Part shown: positions 1-6,592 of the stretch, one piece after another
Numbering within the stretch: the first letter of the stretch is position 1
Layout of the letters: every line of letters begins with the position of its first letter
From: an uncultured Spongiibacteraceae bacterium
Lineage (GTDB): Bacteria > Pseudomonadota > Gammaproteobacteria > Pseudomonadales > Dasaniaceae
Length of the DNA: 7,801 nucleotides
Reading direction: 5' to 3'
Assembly: GCA_937969395.1 (NCBI GenBank)
Contig: CALBVI010000078.1
Location: forward strand, 1-7,801
Notes under the pieces: model-generated
Seen by the model: the letters and a program-made list of their open reading frames with translations, nothing else
What the model was told of the DNA's origin: nothing
Databases searched by the model: none
Made by a program: the position numbers and the translations under genes

Positions 1-1
1 T

Positions 2-526
2 CTAGTTATATTACCTGCCATTGCTTATTTTTTTACCGGCATCAGCCCTCTATCATTTTTTAAAAAAATGGCAAAACCATTAATGGTTGCTTTCGCCACA
101 TCATCTAGCTCTGCGACACTTCCTATTAGCATGAAAACCGCTGAAGATGAATTGGGGGTTTCTAACACAGTCACCAGCTTTGTCTTCCCGCTGGGGGCAA
201 CCATGAATATGGATGGCACAGCATTGTTCGAAGGTATTGCAGCCGTTTTTTTAGCTTATTTATTTGGCATCGATCTTAACTCAACCGCTATGGTTGCTGT
301 CTTTTTAATGGCAATGATTTCATCGATAGGTGCACCAGGGATGCCTTCGGGATCTATGGCCGGCATGCAAATGGTGTTGATTGCAGCAGGTATTCCATTA
401 GAAGCCATTGGTATTCTATTAATTGTAGAACGTCCACTAGACACAATAAGAACCGCAGTTAATGTTGAAGGCGATATGGTCGGGGCGATGGTAACGAAAT
501 CCTATTTTGAAAAAACAACACGCTAA
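2..526 (+). CDS. Dicarboxylate/glutamate:cation symporter (SDF/DAACS family), C-terminal part
   Basis: This is an inner-membrane secondary transporter that couples uptake of an acidic substrate (glutamate, aspartate or a C4-dicarboxylate) to Na+ or H+. The frame is open from base 2 with no start, so the N-terminal half lies outside the window. It ends at TAA 524-526. In order I see the serine-rich tip of hairpin HP1 (ATSSSSATLP, about 95-124), the unwound TM7 motif NMDGT (206-220), the HP2 region (SSIGAPGMPSG), and the TM8 substrate and cation motif DTIRTAVNVEGD (440-475). By comparison with GltPh, that last motif keeps equivalents of D394, R397, N401 and D405. The retained Arg argues for an acidic rather than a neutral substrate. 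The residue aligned with GltPh D390 appears to be Glu. The family is certain; glutamate versus dicarboxylate cannot be decided here. The gene converges on the lipoprotein gene downstream. Confidence 0.95.
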   Translation, partial: LVILPAIAYFFTGISPLSFFKKMAKPLMVAFATSSSSATLPISMKTAEDELGVSNTVTSFVFPLGATMNMDGTALFEGIAAVFLAYLFGIDLNSTAMVAVFLMAMISSIGAPGMPSGSMAGMQMVLIAAGIPLEAIGILLIVERPLDTIRTAVNVEGDMVGAMVTKSYFEKTTR

Positions 527-546
527 CTTGCTTTTGTCACAACTTA

Positions 547-987
547 CTATTCCCAATCAAGCGTCATCAACCGCCAATCAGAACCTTCAATTTGCCATTC
601 GCTTTCAACCTGATAAGACCGCCCACTATCGGGTATAAATTGACGAGCGCCTATTAGTACAACCGATGCCGAAGCGCTTGCCCGTCGCGGATCTGACGGA
701 TTAATAATCGTTTTAAGATTGCTGACAATTACCTCGATATTTTTCTTGTGTAAAAAATTCGCCAGCATCAATCGCTTCACGCCCTCTTTGTCTAATTTAT
801 CATTGGCAATAAAATACTCAGACAAGCGATCAGTGACCTCCGATGCATCGCGATTCTCTATGCCTTCGATCAGCAACTGAATATCATTTTCCAGCTGCTC
901 TATCTCTGGGCGCTGACTACAGCCCGATAATATCGGGATGATAAAAGCCAATGTAAACAAAAATTTTATAGCGTTTAATTTTTTCAT
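547..987 (-). CDS. Small predicted lipoprotein of unknown function, possibly NTF2-like
   Basis: The product is a 146-residue protein with a lysine-containing N-terminus, a hydrophobic stretch (about residues 7-20) and a lipobox LSGC with the lipidated cysteine at 23, so it should be anchored in the envelope. Ser at +2 favours the outer membrane. The mature part begins with an amphipathic acidic helix (about 27-60, including IEGIENRDASEV). It then turns to strand-like segments and ends with a Trp-rich tail (W131, W138, W145; motif WRLMTLDW). A helical start followed by beta strands and a final W-R-L strand resembles NTF2-like/SnoaL-like folds, but that is an inference from shape only. The start is ATG at 987-985 on the minus strand, with a weak GGA ahead. 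It ends at TAG, 20 bases from the symporter stop. No partner gene is adjacent and the function is not recognised. Confidence 0.75.
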   Translation of the reverse strand: MKKLNAIKFLFTLAFIIPILSGCSQRPEIEQLENDIQLLIEGIENRDASEVTDRLSEYFIANDKLDKEGVKRLMLANFLHKKNIEVIVSNLKTIINPSDPRRASASASVVLIGARQFIPDSGRSYQVESEWQIEGSDWRLMTLDWE

Positions 988-1044
988 ACTATTCCATAAG
1001 CCATCAGAAAGCTGACGGTGTTGAGCTTATATTGAGAATGACGA

Positions 1045-1150
1045 GTATATAACATCAAGTTTTTAGTTCGCTTTAGCTATAACCGGGAGTCTTTATATTC
1101 ACTTATAGACTTTCAAAAGATAGCTAAAGCAACCATTAGCAATGTTATAC
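1045..1150. repeat. Nested imperfect inverted repeat (about 106 bases)
   Basis: Three pairs of arms share one centre. The outer pair is GTATATAACAT (1045-1055) against ATGTTATAC (1142-1150). The middle pair is GCTTTAGCTAT (1070-1080) against ATAGCTAAAGC (1120-1130), 11 bases and perfect. The inner pair is AGTCT (1088-1092) against AGACT (1107-1111), with TATA on both sides of a short loop. A run of six T follows the right outer arm (1151-1156). Between the paired segments the two halves diverge, so it would form an interrupted stem. It could be a miniature transposable element, a structured RNA or a long operator; the sequence alone does not decide. I saw no clear target-site duplication. Confidence 0.6.
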
Positions 1151-1380
1151 TTTTTTCGAGGGATATTGATTAAAAAAACAAAAATTTAGAAACTTAGCTT
1201 AATTATCAATGTCTTAAAAAGTACAGGCCATTAATACAAATTTTTATTAATCGCTTATTTACTTAACTGCGTATACACGAACAATCAACTATTAAATGTA
1301 AATGATGACCAAGCAATACTATAAACGATAAACAAGGCTTGATAATTCTAAGCTTACACATCAAGTCCAGTTTTCAAAAA

Positions 1381-1385
1381 AGGGG
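1381..1385 (+). promoter_or_regulatory. Ribosome binding site that decides the start at 1392
   Basis: AGGGG at 1381-1385 lies six bases before ATG 1392. The in-frame TTG at 1386 would follow it directly with no spacer, so ATG 1392 is the better start. Confidence 0.75.
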
Positions 1386-1391
1386 TTGACT

Positions 1392-1955
1392 ATGAGTTTA
1401 AAAAGACATTTTTATATTAGTGACGATCTAGATGATTTAGCAACATTAGAACGAGAGCTTGAAGGCAGCGGAATAGCTACACCGCAAATTCATATACTCA
1501 GCCAAAATGATGCCGATGTAGAACACCGCAACCTCAACGAAGTTGAAGCCGTCCTTAAAAAAGATGTTGTTCACTCAATGGAGAAAGGCGCCATTATTGG
1601 CGTTGTTTTATCAGCCGCCGTTTTAGCACTAGCCTACGTCGCAGGATGGACAGCCTCAGCAGCAGGCTGGATACCGTTTATTTTTCTATCTATAGTCATA
1701 CTTGGCTTTTGTACATGGGAAGGCGGTTTATTTGGCATTCAAGAGCCTCACTACCAATTTAAACGTTTTGAAGACGCCTTGAAGCAAGGTAAACATGTAT
1801 TCTTTGTTGATATCAATCAACAACAAGAAGACGCGCTAAATCGCATTGTCAAAAATCATGCAAACCTAGAAATGGCCGGCGAAGGTGAAGCAACGCCAGA
1901 ATGGGTAGTAAGCTGGCAGACTAATTGGAAAGGCTTTGTAAAATCCATGCCCTGA
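1392..1955 (+). CDS. Conserved-looking protein with two membrane helices, function unknown
   Basis: The 187-residue product has a soluble N-terminal part (1-64), two hydrophobic helices (about 66-86 and 93-109) joined by a short turn, and a soluble C-terminal part (about 115-187). The N-terminal part starts with strand FYIS and a long acidic helix (DDLDDLATLERELEGSGI), followed by strand IHILS. The C-terminal part has a similar order: helix FKRFEDALKQGK, strand HVFFVD, helix QEDALNRIVKNH. This suggests an alpha/beta sensor-like fold interrupted or bridged by a helical hairpin. The loop after TM2 carries a Gly-rich WEGGLFGIQEP segment. I have seen similar proteins in Pseudomonas-like bacteria under uninformative names, but cannot assign a role. 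The start has a strong Shine-Dalgarno sequence. The gene is monocistronic: a strong terminator follows 31 bases after the stop. Confidence 0.85.
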   Translation: MSLKRHFYISDDLDDLATLERELEGSGIATPQIHILSQNDADVEHRNLNEVEAVLKKDVVHSMEKGAIIGVVLSAAVLALAYVAGWTASAAGWIPFIFLSIVILGFCTWEGGLFGIQEPHYQFKRFEDALKQGKHVFFVDINQQQEDALNRIVKNHANLEMAGEGEATPEWVVSWQTNWKGFVKSMP

Positions 1956-1986
1956 ATAATGCACTATTATTAATAAACTATGTCCA

Positions 1987-2022
1987 CCAATAAAAAGCCG
2001 CGTTCTCGCGGCTTTTTATTGG
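1987..2022 (+). terminator. Strong rho-independent terminator, probably bidirectional
   Basis: A perfect 16-base-pair stem (CCAATAAAAAGCCGCG at 1987-2002 against CGCGGCTTTTTATTGG at 2007-2022) closes a TTCT loop. The GC core GCCGCG/CGCGGC is followed by a run of five T, and the A run on the other side gives the same geometry on the minus strand. It ends the 1392-1955 transcript and isolates the pseudouridine synthase gene from it. Confidence 0.93.
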
Positions 2023-2175
2023 CTAATACACATCAAACACTAGTAACTGTATAAAATTTTACCGACAATAGCCGCTGTCATTCTAGTTAGACCTATATCG
2101 TAATAAAGCCCTCTATCAACCCTCCATAGATAAGCCGTCATTCGATAATCACCTTTCATCAAACATGCTTAAATT
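2023..2175. other. Short upstream region of the pseudouridine synthase gene
   Basis: About 150 AT-rich bases lie between the terminator and the next start. They must hold the promoter of the pseudouridine synthase gene, because the terminator blocks read-through. Candidate -10 elements (TATAAA near 2050, GATAAT near 2144) lack a matching -35 at normal spacing, so I call none. A weak inverted pair, TCTAT (2112-2116) and ATAGA (2126-2130), is the only structure seen. Confidence 0.4.
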
Positions 2176-3045
2176 ATGATCATTGAAAAGCACCTAACTG
2201 TTACCGAAAAAACCGATGGCAACGCTCTCAATGTTCTTGCTGACAGTACCGACTTATCCAAACAACAACTTAAAAGCGCTATGCAAAAGGGCGCTGTTTG
2301 GATAGAGCGCGATAATAAAATACAGCGGCTACGACGCGGTAAGAAACAACTTCAAACTGACGACAAGCTACACCTTTATTACAATGAAGCAGTGCTAAAT
2401 GAACAACCACTACCTGCAAAACTAATCGCCGACGAAGGTGATTTCAGCATTTGGTATAAACCCTACGGTGTGTATTGCCAAGGTAGTAAATGGGGCGATC
2501 ACTGCACAATTAATCGCTGGGTTGAACAGCAGCTAGACAGGCCCTCTTTCATCGTCCATCGGCTGGACCGAGCAGCAACGGGGTTAATCATCATTGCCCA
2601 CAAAAAAAATAGCTTAGCTATATTTAACCAACTCTTTCAACAACGAACGATCACTAAAAAGTATCGAGCCGTTGTTAATGGTATTTTTTCTTCCGCCGAA
2701 AAACCAATCACTATTGATAGCGATATTGACGAGAAAAAATCAATCAGCCACGTCCAATTAATTAATCATGACATAAAAAAACAATGCAGTTTAGTCGAAG
2801 TAAAAATCGATACGGGCCGCAAGCACCAAATAAGAAAACACTTGTCTGAATATGGATATCCTATTATTGGCGACCGCTTATACAACACAGAATATATAAA
2901 AAAAATCGCCTCATCAAAAACAATTAAAACGGCAATAAAAGACAATATAAACTTACAACTATGCTCCTGCTATTTGAGTTTTTTTTATCCTGAAAAGGGC
3001 GATTTGAAATTTTATCTAGATAGCAATTTAATGCTAAAATTATAG
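2176..3045 (+). CDS. RluA-family RNA pseudouridine synthase
   Basis: The enzyme isomerises specific uridines to pseudouridine in rRNA or tRNA in the cytoplasm; the target site is not predictable here. The 289-residue product has an S4-like RNA-binding region (about 20-70: LSKQQLKSAMQKGAVWIE, then an RLRRGKK basic patch). The RluA catalytic domain follows, with WYKPYGV (93-99), the catalytic motif HRLDRAATG with Asp131 as nucleophile, KKYRAVVNG, and TGRKHQIRKHLSEYGYPIIGD near the C-terminal side. The usual catalytic signature is HRLDxxTSG; here the T-S pair is A-T. The segment GSKWGDHCTINRWVE just before the catalytic motif marks a subfamily rather than RluA, RluC or RluD proper. ATG 2176 is the first possible start because an in-frame TAA (2170-2172) precedes it. 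No Shine-Dalgarno sequence is visible. The gene stands alone, between a terminator and a long leader. Confidence 0.95.
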   Translation: MIIEKHLTVTEKTDGNALNVLADSTDLSKQQLKSAMQKGAVWIERDNKIQRLRRGKKQLQTDDKLHLYYNEAVLNEQPLPAKLIADEGDFSIWYKPYGVYCQGSKWGDHCTINRWVEQQLDRPSFIVHRLDRAATGLIIIAHKKNSLAIFNQLFQQRTITKKYRAVVNGIFSSAEKPITIDSDIDEKKSISHVQLINHDIKKQCSLVEVKIDTGRKHQIRKHLSEYGYPIIGDRLYNTEYIKKIASSKTIKTAIKDNINLQLCSCYLSFFYPEKGDLKFYLDSNLMLKL

Positions 3046-3441
3046 GCCGCAAGACTCACTTCACCGTAAAATCCTCTCACTTAAAATTAATTTTATCCAT
3101 CTTAGCTAAAACTTAAAAACTTCATAAATTTGAAACATATATTTAATTTTTATGAAATATTTATTACTTCGCACGTCCAGTTAACAACTCTCCCTCAATC
3201 CTTTTAGTACTCCAATATATAAACCCTGCACGCATGTCACAAAACCTTCGCATTTGTGTAAATGTTTTGAAATATATGACTGATTAAATTCACTACAAAA
3301 TTCATACAACTAATTAATAAAAACTTATCAATGCAGACCATATAAAAGATAAGCAGTAATTAATTGAGTTCAATAAATTAATTTTTAAAACATATAACGT
3401 ATTGAAGCATGTCATCCAGAAGGCATCAAACCGAGGTATCA
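3046..3441. other. AT-rich leader and promoter region of the receptor operon
   Basis: Nearly 400 bases without a credible gene lie ahead of the TonB-dependent receptor. No clear terminator for the preceding gene is visible. Structures seen are a 14-base perfect palindrome TAAAATTAATTTTA (3082-3095), an inverted pair TTCATAAA (3121-3128) and TTTATGAA (3149-3156), and CATTTGTGTAAATG (3251-3264, five-base arms around GTGT). Any of these could be an operator, but all are AT-rich and short. I could not find a -35/-10 pair with good spacing, so no promoter is called. I see no Fur-box-like match. Confidence 0.5.
3433..3436 (+). promoter_or_regulatory. Ribosome binding site that decides the receptor start
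   Basis: GAGG at 3433-3436 sits five bases before ATG 3442. The upstream in-frame ATG at 3409 has no such sequence, and using it would put eleven mostly polar residues in front of a normal signal peptide. Confidence 0.75.
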
Positions 3442-6400
3442 ATGAAGAACTTAGCTTATCGATGTTTATCAGGCATAGTTATTTTCAGCTGCTCACTATC
3501 AGCCTTTAGTGCTGATGAACTGGCTGTTTATATCCATAAAGACGGCGAACCTGCAGCGGGACTAAACCTCAAATTAGACGATCAGCAAACAGAACTCGTC
3601 AGTGATGAAGGTTTTGCTTATTTCGACCTCAACGAAGGTCAGCACAGCATTCAGCTGCTTAATAGTAACGGTGAATTAATTCATAGCTTACGTTTTGATA
3701 CTGCAAAGGGACAGTTAGCTGACGTTGCTTTAACACTAACAACCAATGCCGAACCTCAAGTAAAAATTGAAACTTACTTTCGTAGAGAGTCAGCGCTCAA
3801 CCGCAATAACGGTGCTACTGGCGAAATCAGCGGACGGGTTACAACATTTGGCCAATCTGTTTCCGGTGCAATAATTGAAGCCATCGGTACTGAATACTCT
3901 ACTTATACCGATGAAGATGGCTATTACTCTCTAATACTCCCTCGTGGCATCTACCGCTTAGATATTCAGCATGACTCAGTCGGCAGTCGTAAAATTAATG
4001 ATGCCCGTGTTATCGCCAACGTCAACAAAAGCACGAACTACTCCATGCTTTATGAAACCAACGTTGTAGAAGAGATCGTGGTTATGTCGAAATATAACCC
4101 AACAGCATTTGAAGAAGACGAACGCTACTCAATCAGTGTTGTTGACACCATGGGCGCAGAAGACTTAGCCCGCTTTGGTGGGTCTGATATCGCCTTATCG
4201 GTTACACGTTTACCCTCAGTGACTATTCAAGACGGCAAGCACATTTTTATTAGAGGCATGGGCGGTCGTTATATTACGACCACATTGAATGGTGCAACGA
4301 TGCCATCGACTGATCCTAACAAACGCAGCGTGCCACTCGACTTATTCCCCAGCAATATTGTTAGTCAACTCGACGTGCATAAAACCTTTACTGCCAACAA
4401 GCCCGGTGAAACCACGGGCGGTAACTTGATCATCAATACTCGTACGTTTCCTGAAGAAAGTACCGGGCGTTTAAGCATTAATCTGGGCATGGTGTCTGAC
4501 CTTACTGGCGAAGATGTTTATAGCGATCCGTCAAAAGGTGACTGGGATGCTATCGGCTGGGACGACGGCACTCGCAAAGAATCTATTATTGCCTCTTCTA
4601 TTTCAAAAGCGCTCAATACTGAAATAAATGACACCGCAATGACTACCGACTATTTGACCGATGAGGTTATTGTTGAGTTGAGTAGAATCGCCGCCACCGA
4701 CTTACAAGACAATTTCGATCTTGCCAGAAAAAAAGTTAATCCCAATATCAGTCTAAACGGTAACTACGGTGATGTTTACTATCTCGGTGAAGATGAAAAC
4801 GAACTGGGATTTTTTATAGCCGCTAATTATAAAAATAGCTGGTCCAGTAAAATCGAAGGCATCAACCGCAGTTATTCCAGCGGTAACATCAATGACGATT
4901 TTACCTTTAATGAATATTCAAACAATATCGATGCCAGCGGTTTATTTTCCATCGGCTTTAACATCGGCAGTAGCACCTACGAAGCTAACACCATTTTTTC
5001 TAGAACCACAGAGAGTAAAACGAAAGTTTCCGAAGGCCTCGATGGCGATGCAGTAGAACCTTCTTATAAGTACTCGATTGAATGGGTAGAGCGTCAATTT
5101 GTATCCCAACAATTTGTCGGTGAACACCTTTTTGGCGAAGAACAAAATCTCACCGCTGATTGGCAATTCACCATCAGCCAAGCTCAGCGCTATTCACCAG
5201 ACCGCCGAGATGTAAAATTTAACCAAGAAAATACCAGCGATCCCTACAGCCTTGAAATTGGCAACCTTGTTCGACGCTACGATGACTTAACCGATGACAA
5301 CATAGACTTCGGCACCAACCTAGAATACTTCCTTATGACGGACTCTACTGAGCACACGATTTCAGGTGGTGTTCAGTTAATTACTCGCGAACGTGATTCT
5401 AATTCTGCAAGTTATGGATTCAATACCAGCAGCACCGATGCTGATATTAATCTTGCGCCAAACTTATTGGTTAGTGATGTCATTAACGACGACAGCATTA
5501 CCGGCGACACCTCTACCGGCTATGCCTTTGTTGATAAAACCTTACCGAGTGACAGCTATGAATCTGAAATGGATTTAAACAGCCTATATCTGTCTTACGA
5601 TGCCTTTATCAATAACACTTATCAAATCATTACCGGTGTTCGCTACGAAGATTTTGACATGGTGACTGACACCTTCGAACTCATAGGTACGCAGGATGCG
5701 GTACAAGCATCAATCATCGAAGACATATTCTTACCCAGCTTAAGCTTTAATTGGTTCTACAGTGATGATCAGCAACTACGCTTTGCATTAAGCCAAACCG
5801 TGTCACGACCTGATTTTAAAGAAGCCTCTAACGCAACGTTCTATGACACTGAATTCGATATTCGCGTACGCGGTAACCCAGATCTAAAAGTATCAGAGAT
5901 CATCAACGCTGATGCTCGCTGGGAAATGTATATGAGCGATACAGAGTCAATGAGTGTCGCCATTTTCTATAAAGATATAACTGATGCCATCGAACGTGTC
6001 GCCATCACCGCATCCGGAACCGTTGCCAACTCTCGTACTTTTGAAAACGCAGACACTGCAAAAATCATGGGTATTGAGTTTGATGGCCGTAAGGATTTCC
6101 CTCTAGATGACGCACTAAACCAAAACATTTTTGTTTCACTTAACGCCAGTATTATCGACTCAGAGGTTGAAGTTGAAGCAAGCTCAGCGCGTAAATTACA
6201 GGGCCAACCTGATTACACCTTTAACTTAATTTTAGGCTGGGACGATATTAAAACCGATCAATCTCTAACACTCCTATTCAACCAATCCGGTGAGAGCATT
6301 AAAGATGTCGGCATTAGCGGTAACCCTGATGTTATTGAAGAACCTCGCTTAGATCTAAACCTTAATTACAGCAAGATTTTTAACGACGAAATCACCTTAA

Positions 6401-6516
6401 AGATTAAAGCATCAAACCTGCTTAATTCAGACGTTGAATTTACTCAAGGTGACGAAATATTTCAACGTTACAAAAAAGGTATTCAACTTGAAGCCGGTAT
6501 CGATTGGAGTTTCTAA
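3442..6516 (+). CDS. TonB-dependent outer-membrane receptor with a two-domain N-terminal extension
   Basis: This is an outer-membrane active transporter energised by TonB-ExbB-ExbD; the substrate is unknown. From ATG 3442 the product has 1024 residues. Residues 1-24 form a signal peptide ending SAFSA before DELAVY. Residues about 25-105 form a beta-rich domain (HKDGEPAAGLNLKLDD, then DEGFAYFDLNEGQHSIQLL). Residues about 127-205 are a clearer carboxypeptidase-regulatory-like domain (GEISGRV, TDEDGYYSLILPRGIYRLDI). EEIVVMS (210-216) is a plausible TonB box. The plug follows, with FIRGMGGRY (R271-Y277), LNGATMPSTDPNKR, DLFPSNIVSQLDVHKTF and the closing GGNLIINTR. The barrel contains WDDGTR (374-378 core), matching the yDDGtR loop common in this receptor type, and ends in a terminal Phe (DWSF), as outer-membrane barrels do. 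It lacks an STN domain, so sigma/anti-sigma signalling is unlikely. A lipoprotein gene follows after 76 bases without a terminator, suggesting one operon. Confidence 0.95.
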   Translation: MKNLAYRCLSGIVIFSCSLSAFSADELAVYIHKDGEPAAGLNLKLDDQQTELVSDEGFAYFDLNEGQHSIQLLNSNGELIHSLRFDTAKGQLADVALTLTTNAEPQVKIETYFRRESALNRNNGATGEISGRVTTFGQSVSGAIIEAIGTEYSTYTDEDGYYSLILPRGIYRLDIQHDSVGSRKINDARVIANVNKSTNYSMLYETNVVEEIVVMSKYNPTAFEEDERYSISVVDTMGAEDLARFGGSDIALSVTRLPSVTIQDGKHIFIRGMGGRYITTTLNGATMPSTDPNKRSVPLDLFPSNIVSQLDVHKTFTANKPGETTGGNLIINTRTFPEESTGRLSINLGMVSDLTGEDVYSDPSKGDWDAIGWDDGTRKESIIASSISKALNTEINDTAMTTDYLTDEVIVELSRIAATDLQDNFDLARKKVNPNISLNGNYGDVYYLGEDENELGFFIAANYKNSWSSKIEGINRSYSSGNINDDFTFNEYSNNIDASGLFSIGFNIGSSTYEANTIFSRTTESKTKVSEGLDGDAVEPSYKYSIEWVERQFVSQQFVGEHLFGEEQNLTADWQFTISQAQRYSPDRRDVKFNQENTSDPYSLEIGNLVRRYDDLTDDNIDFGTNLEYFLMTDSTEHTISGGVQLITRERDSNSASYGFNTSSTDADINLAPNLLVSDVINDDSITGDTSTGYAFVDKTLPSDSYESEMDLNSLYLSYDAFINNTYQIITGVRYEDFDMVTDTFELIGTQDAVQASIIEDIFLPSLSFNWFYSDDQQLRFALSQTVSRPDFKEASNATFYDTEFDIRVRGNPDLKVSEIINADARWEMYMSDTESMSVAIFYKDITDAIERVAITASGTVANSRTFENADTAKIMGIEFDGRKDFPLDDALNQNIFVSLNASIIDSEVEVEASSARKLQGQPDYTFNLILGWDDIKTDQSLTLLFNQSGESIKDVGISGNPDVIEEPRLDLNLNYSKIFNDEITLKIKASNLLNSDVEFTQGDEIFQRYKKGIQLEAGIDWSF

Positions 6517-6582
6517 ACCAAAACATAACGTATAAATCATTTACAAAGTAAAACTTATTAAGAAAACCCTTTTATATAACTT

Positions 6583-6586
6583 GGAG
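6583..6586 (+). promoter_or_regulatory. Ribosome binding site of the large lipoprotein gene
   Basis: GGAG lies six bases before ATG 6593. It fixes the start and shows the gene is translated independently of the receptor upstream. The 76-base gap contains no hairpin and no obvious promoter. Confidence 0.8.
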
Positions 6587-6592
6587 AAAACC

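Larger units (their letters stand above)
988..1391. other. AT-rich divergent intergenic region
   Basis: About 400 bases separate the minus-strand lipoprotein gene from the plus-strand membrane protein gene, so promoters for both should lie here. I see no convincing -35/-10 pair with normal spacing. GATAAT at 1341-1346 could be a -10 for the plus-strand gene but lacks a good -35. A short inverted pair, CTTGAT (1338-1343) and ATCAAG (1360-1365), surrounds that point. The main structure is the nested palindrome listed separately. No coding frame of credible length is present. Confidence 0.6.

Noticed and set aside
1302..1331. Nine-codon open frame (ATGATGACC...TAA) that might be a leader peptide
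   Set aside because: It has no ribosome binding site, no codon run suggesting attenuation and no terminator/antiterminator hairpins after it.
1338..1365. CTTGAT/ATCAAG inverted pair as an operator for the 1392 gene
   Set aside because: Six-base arms in AT-rich DNA are expected by chance, and no promoter could be fixed beside it.
1386..1391. TTG at 1386 as the start of the two-helix membrane protein
   Set aside because: It directly abuts the AGGGG ribosome binding site, leaving no spacer; ATG 1392 has six bases.
2023..2175. Promoter with TATAAA or GATAAT as -10 for the pseudouridine synthase
   Set aside because: No acceptable -35 element lies 16-18 bases upstream of either candidate.
3409..3441. 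Upstream ATG at 3409 as the start of the receptor
   Set aside because: It has no ribosome binding site and would add a polar, Arg-rich stretch before a complete signal peptide; ATG 3442 has GAGG at good spacing.
4942..5181. Antisense open frame inside the receptor gene
   Set aside because: It lies opposite a clearly coding beta-barrel segment and has no recognisable protein features; the same holds for the antisense frames at 25-219, 256-444 and 6541-6768, and the plus-strand out-of-frame one at 5393-5578.
6520..6533. Similar short sequences AAAACATA(TA)ACGTAT before the receptor (3387-3402) and after it (6520-6533)
   Set aside because: The match is short, AT-rich and gapped; two such copies flanking a 3-kb gene are weak evidence for a shared site or a mobile unit.
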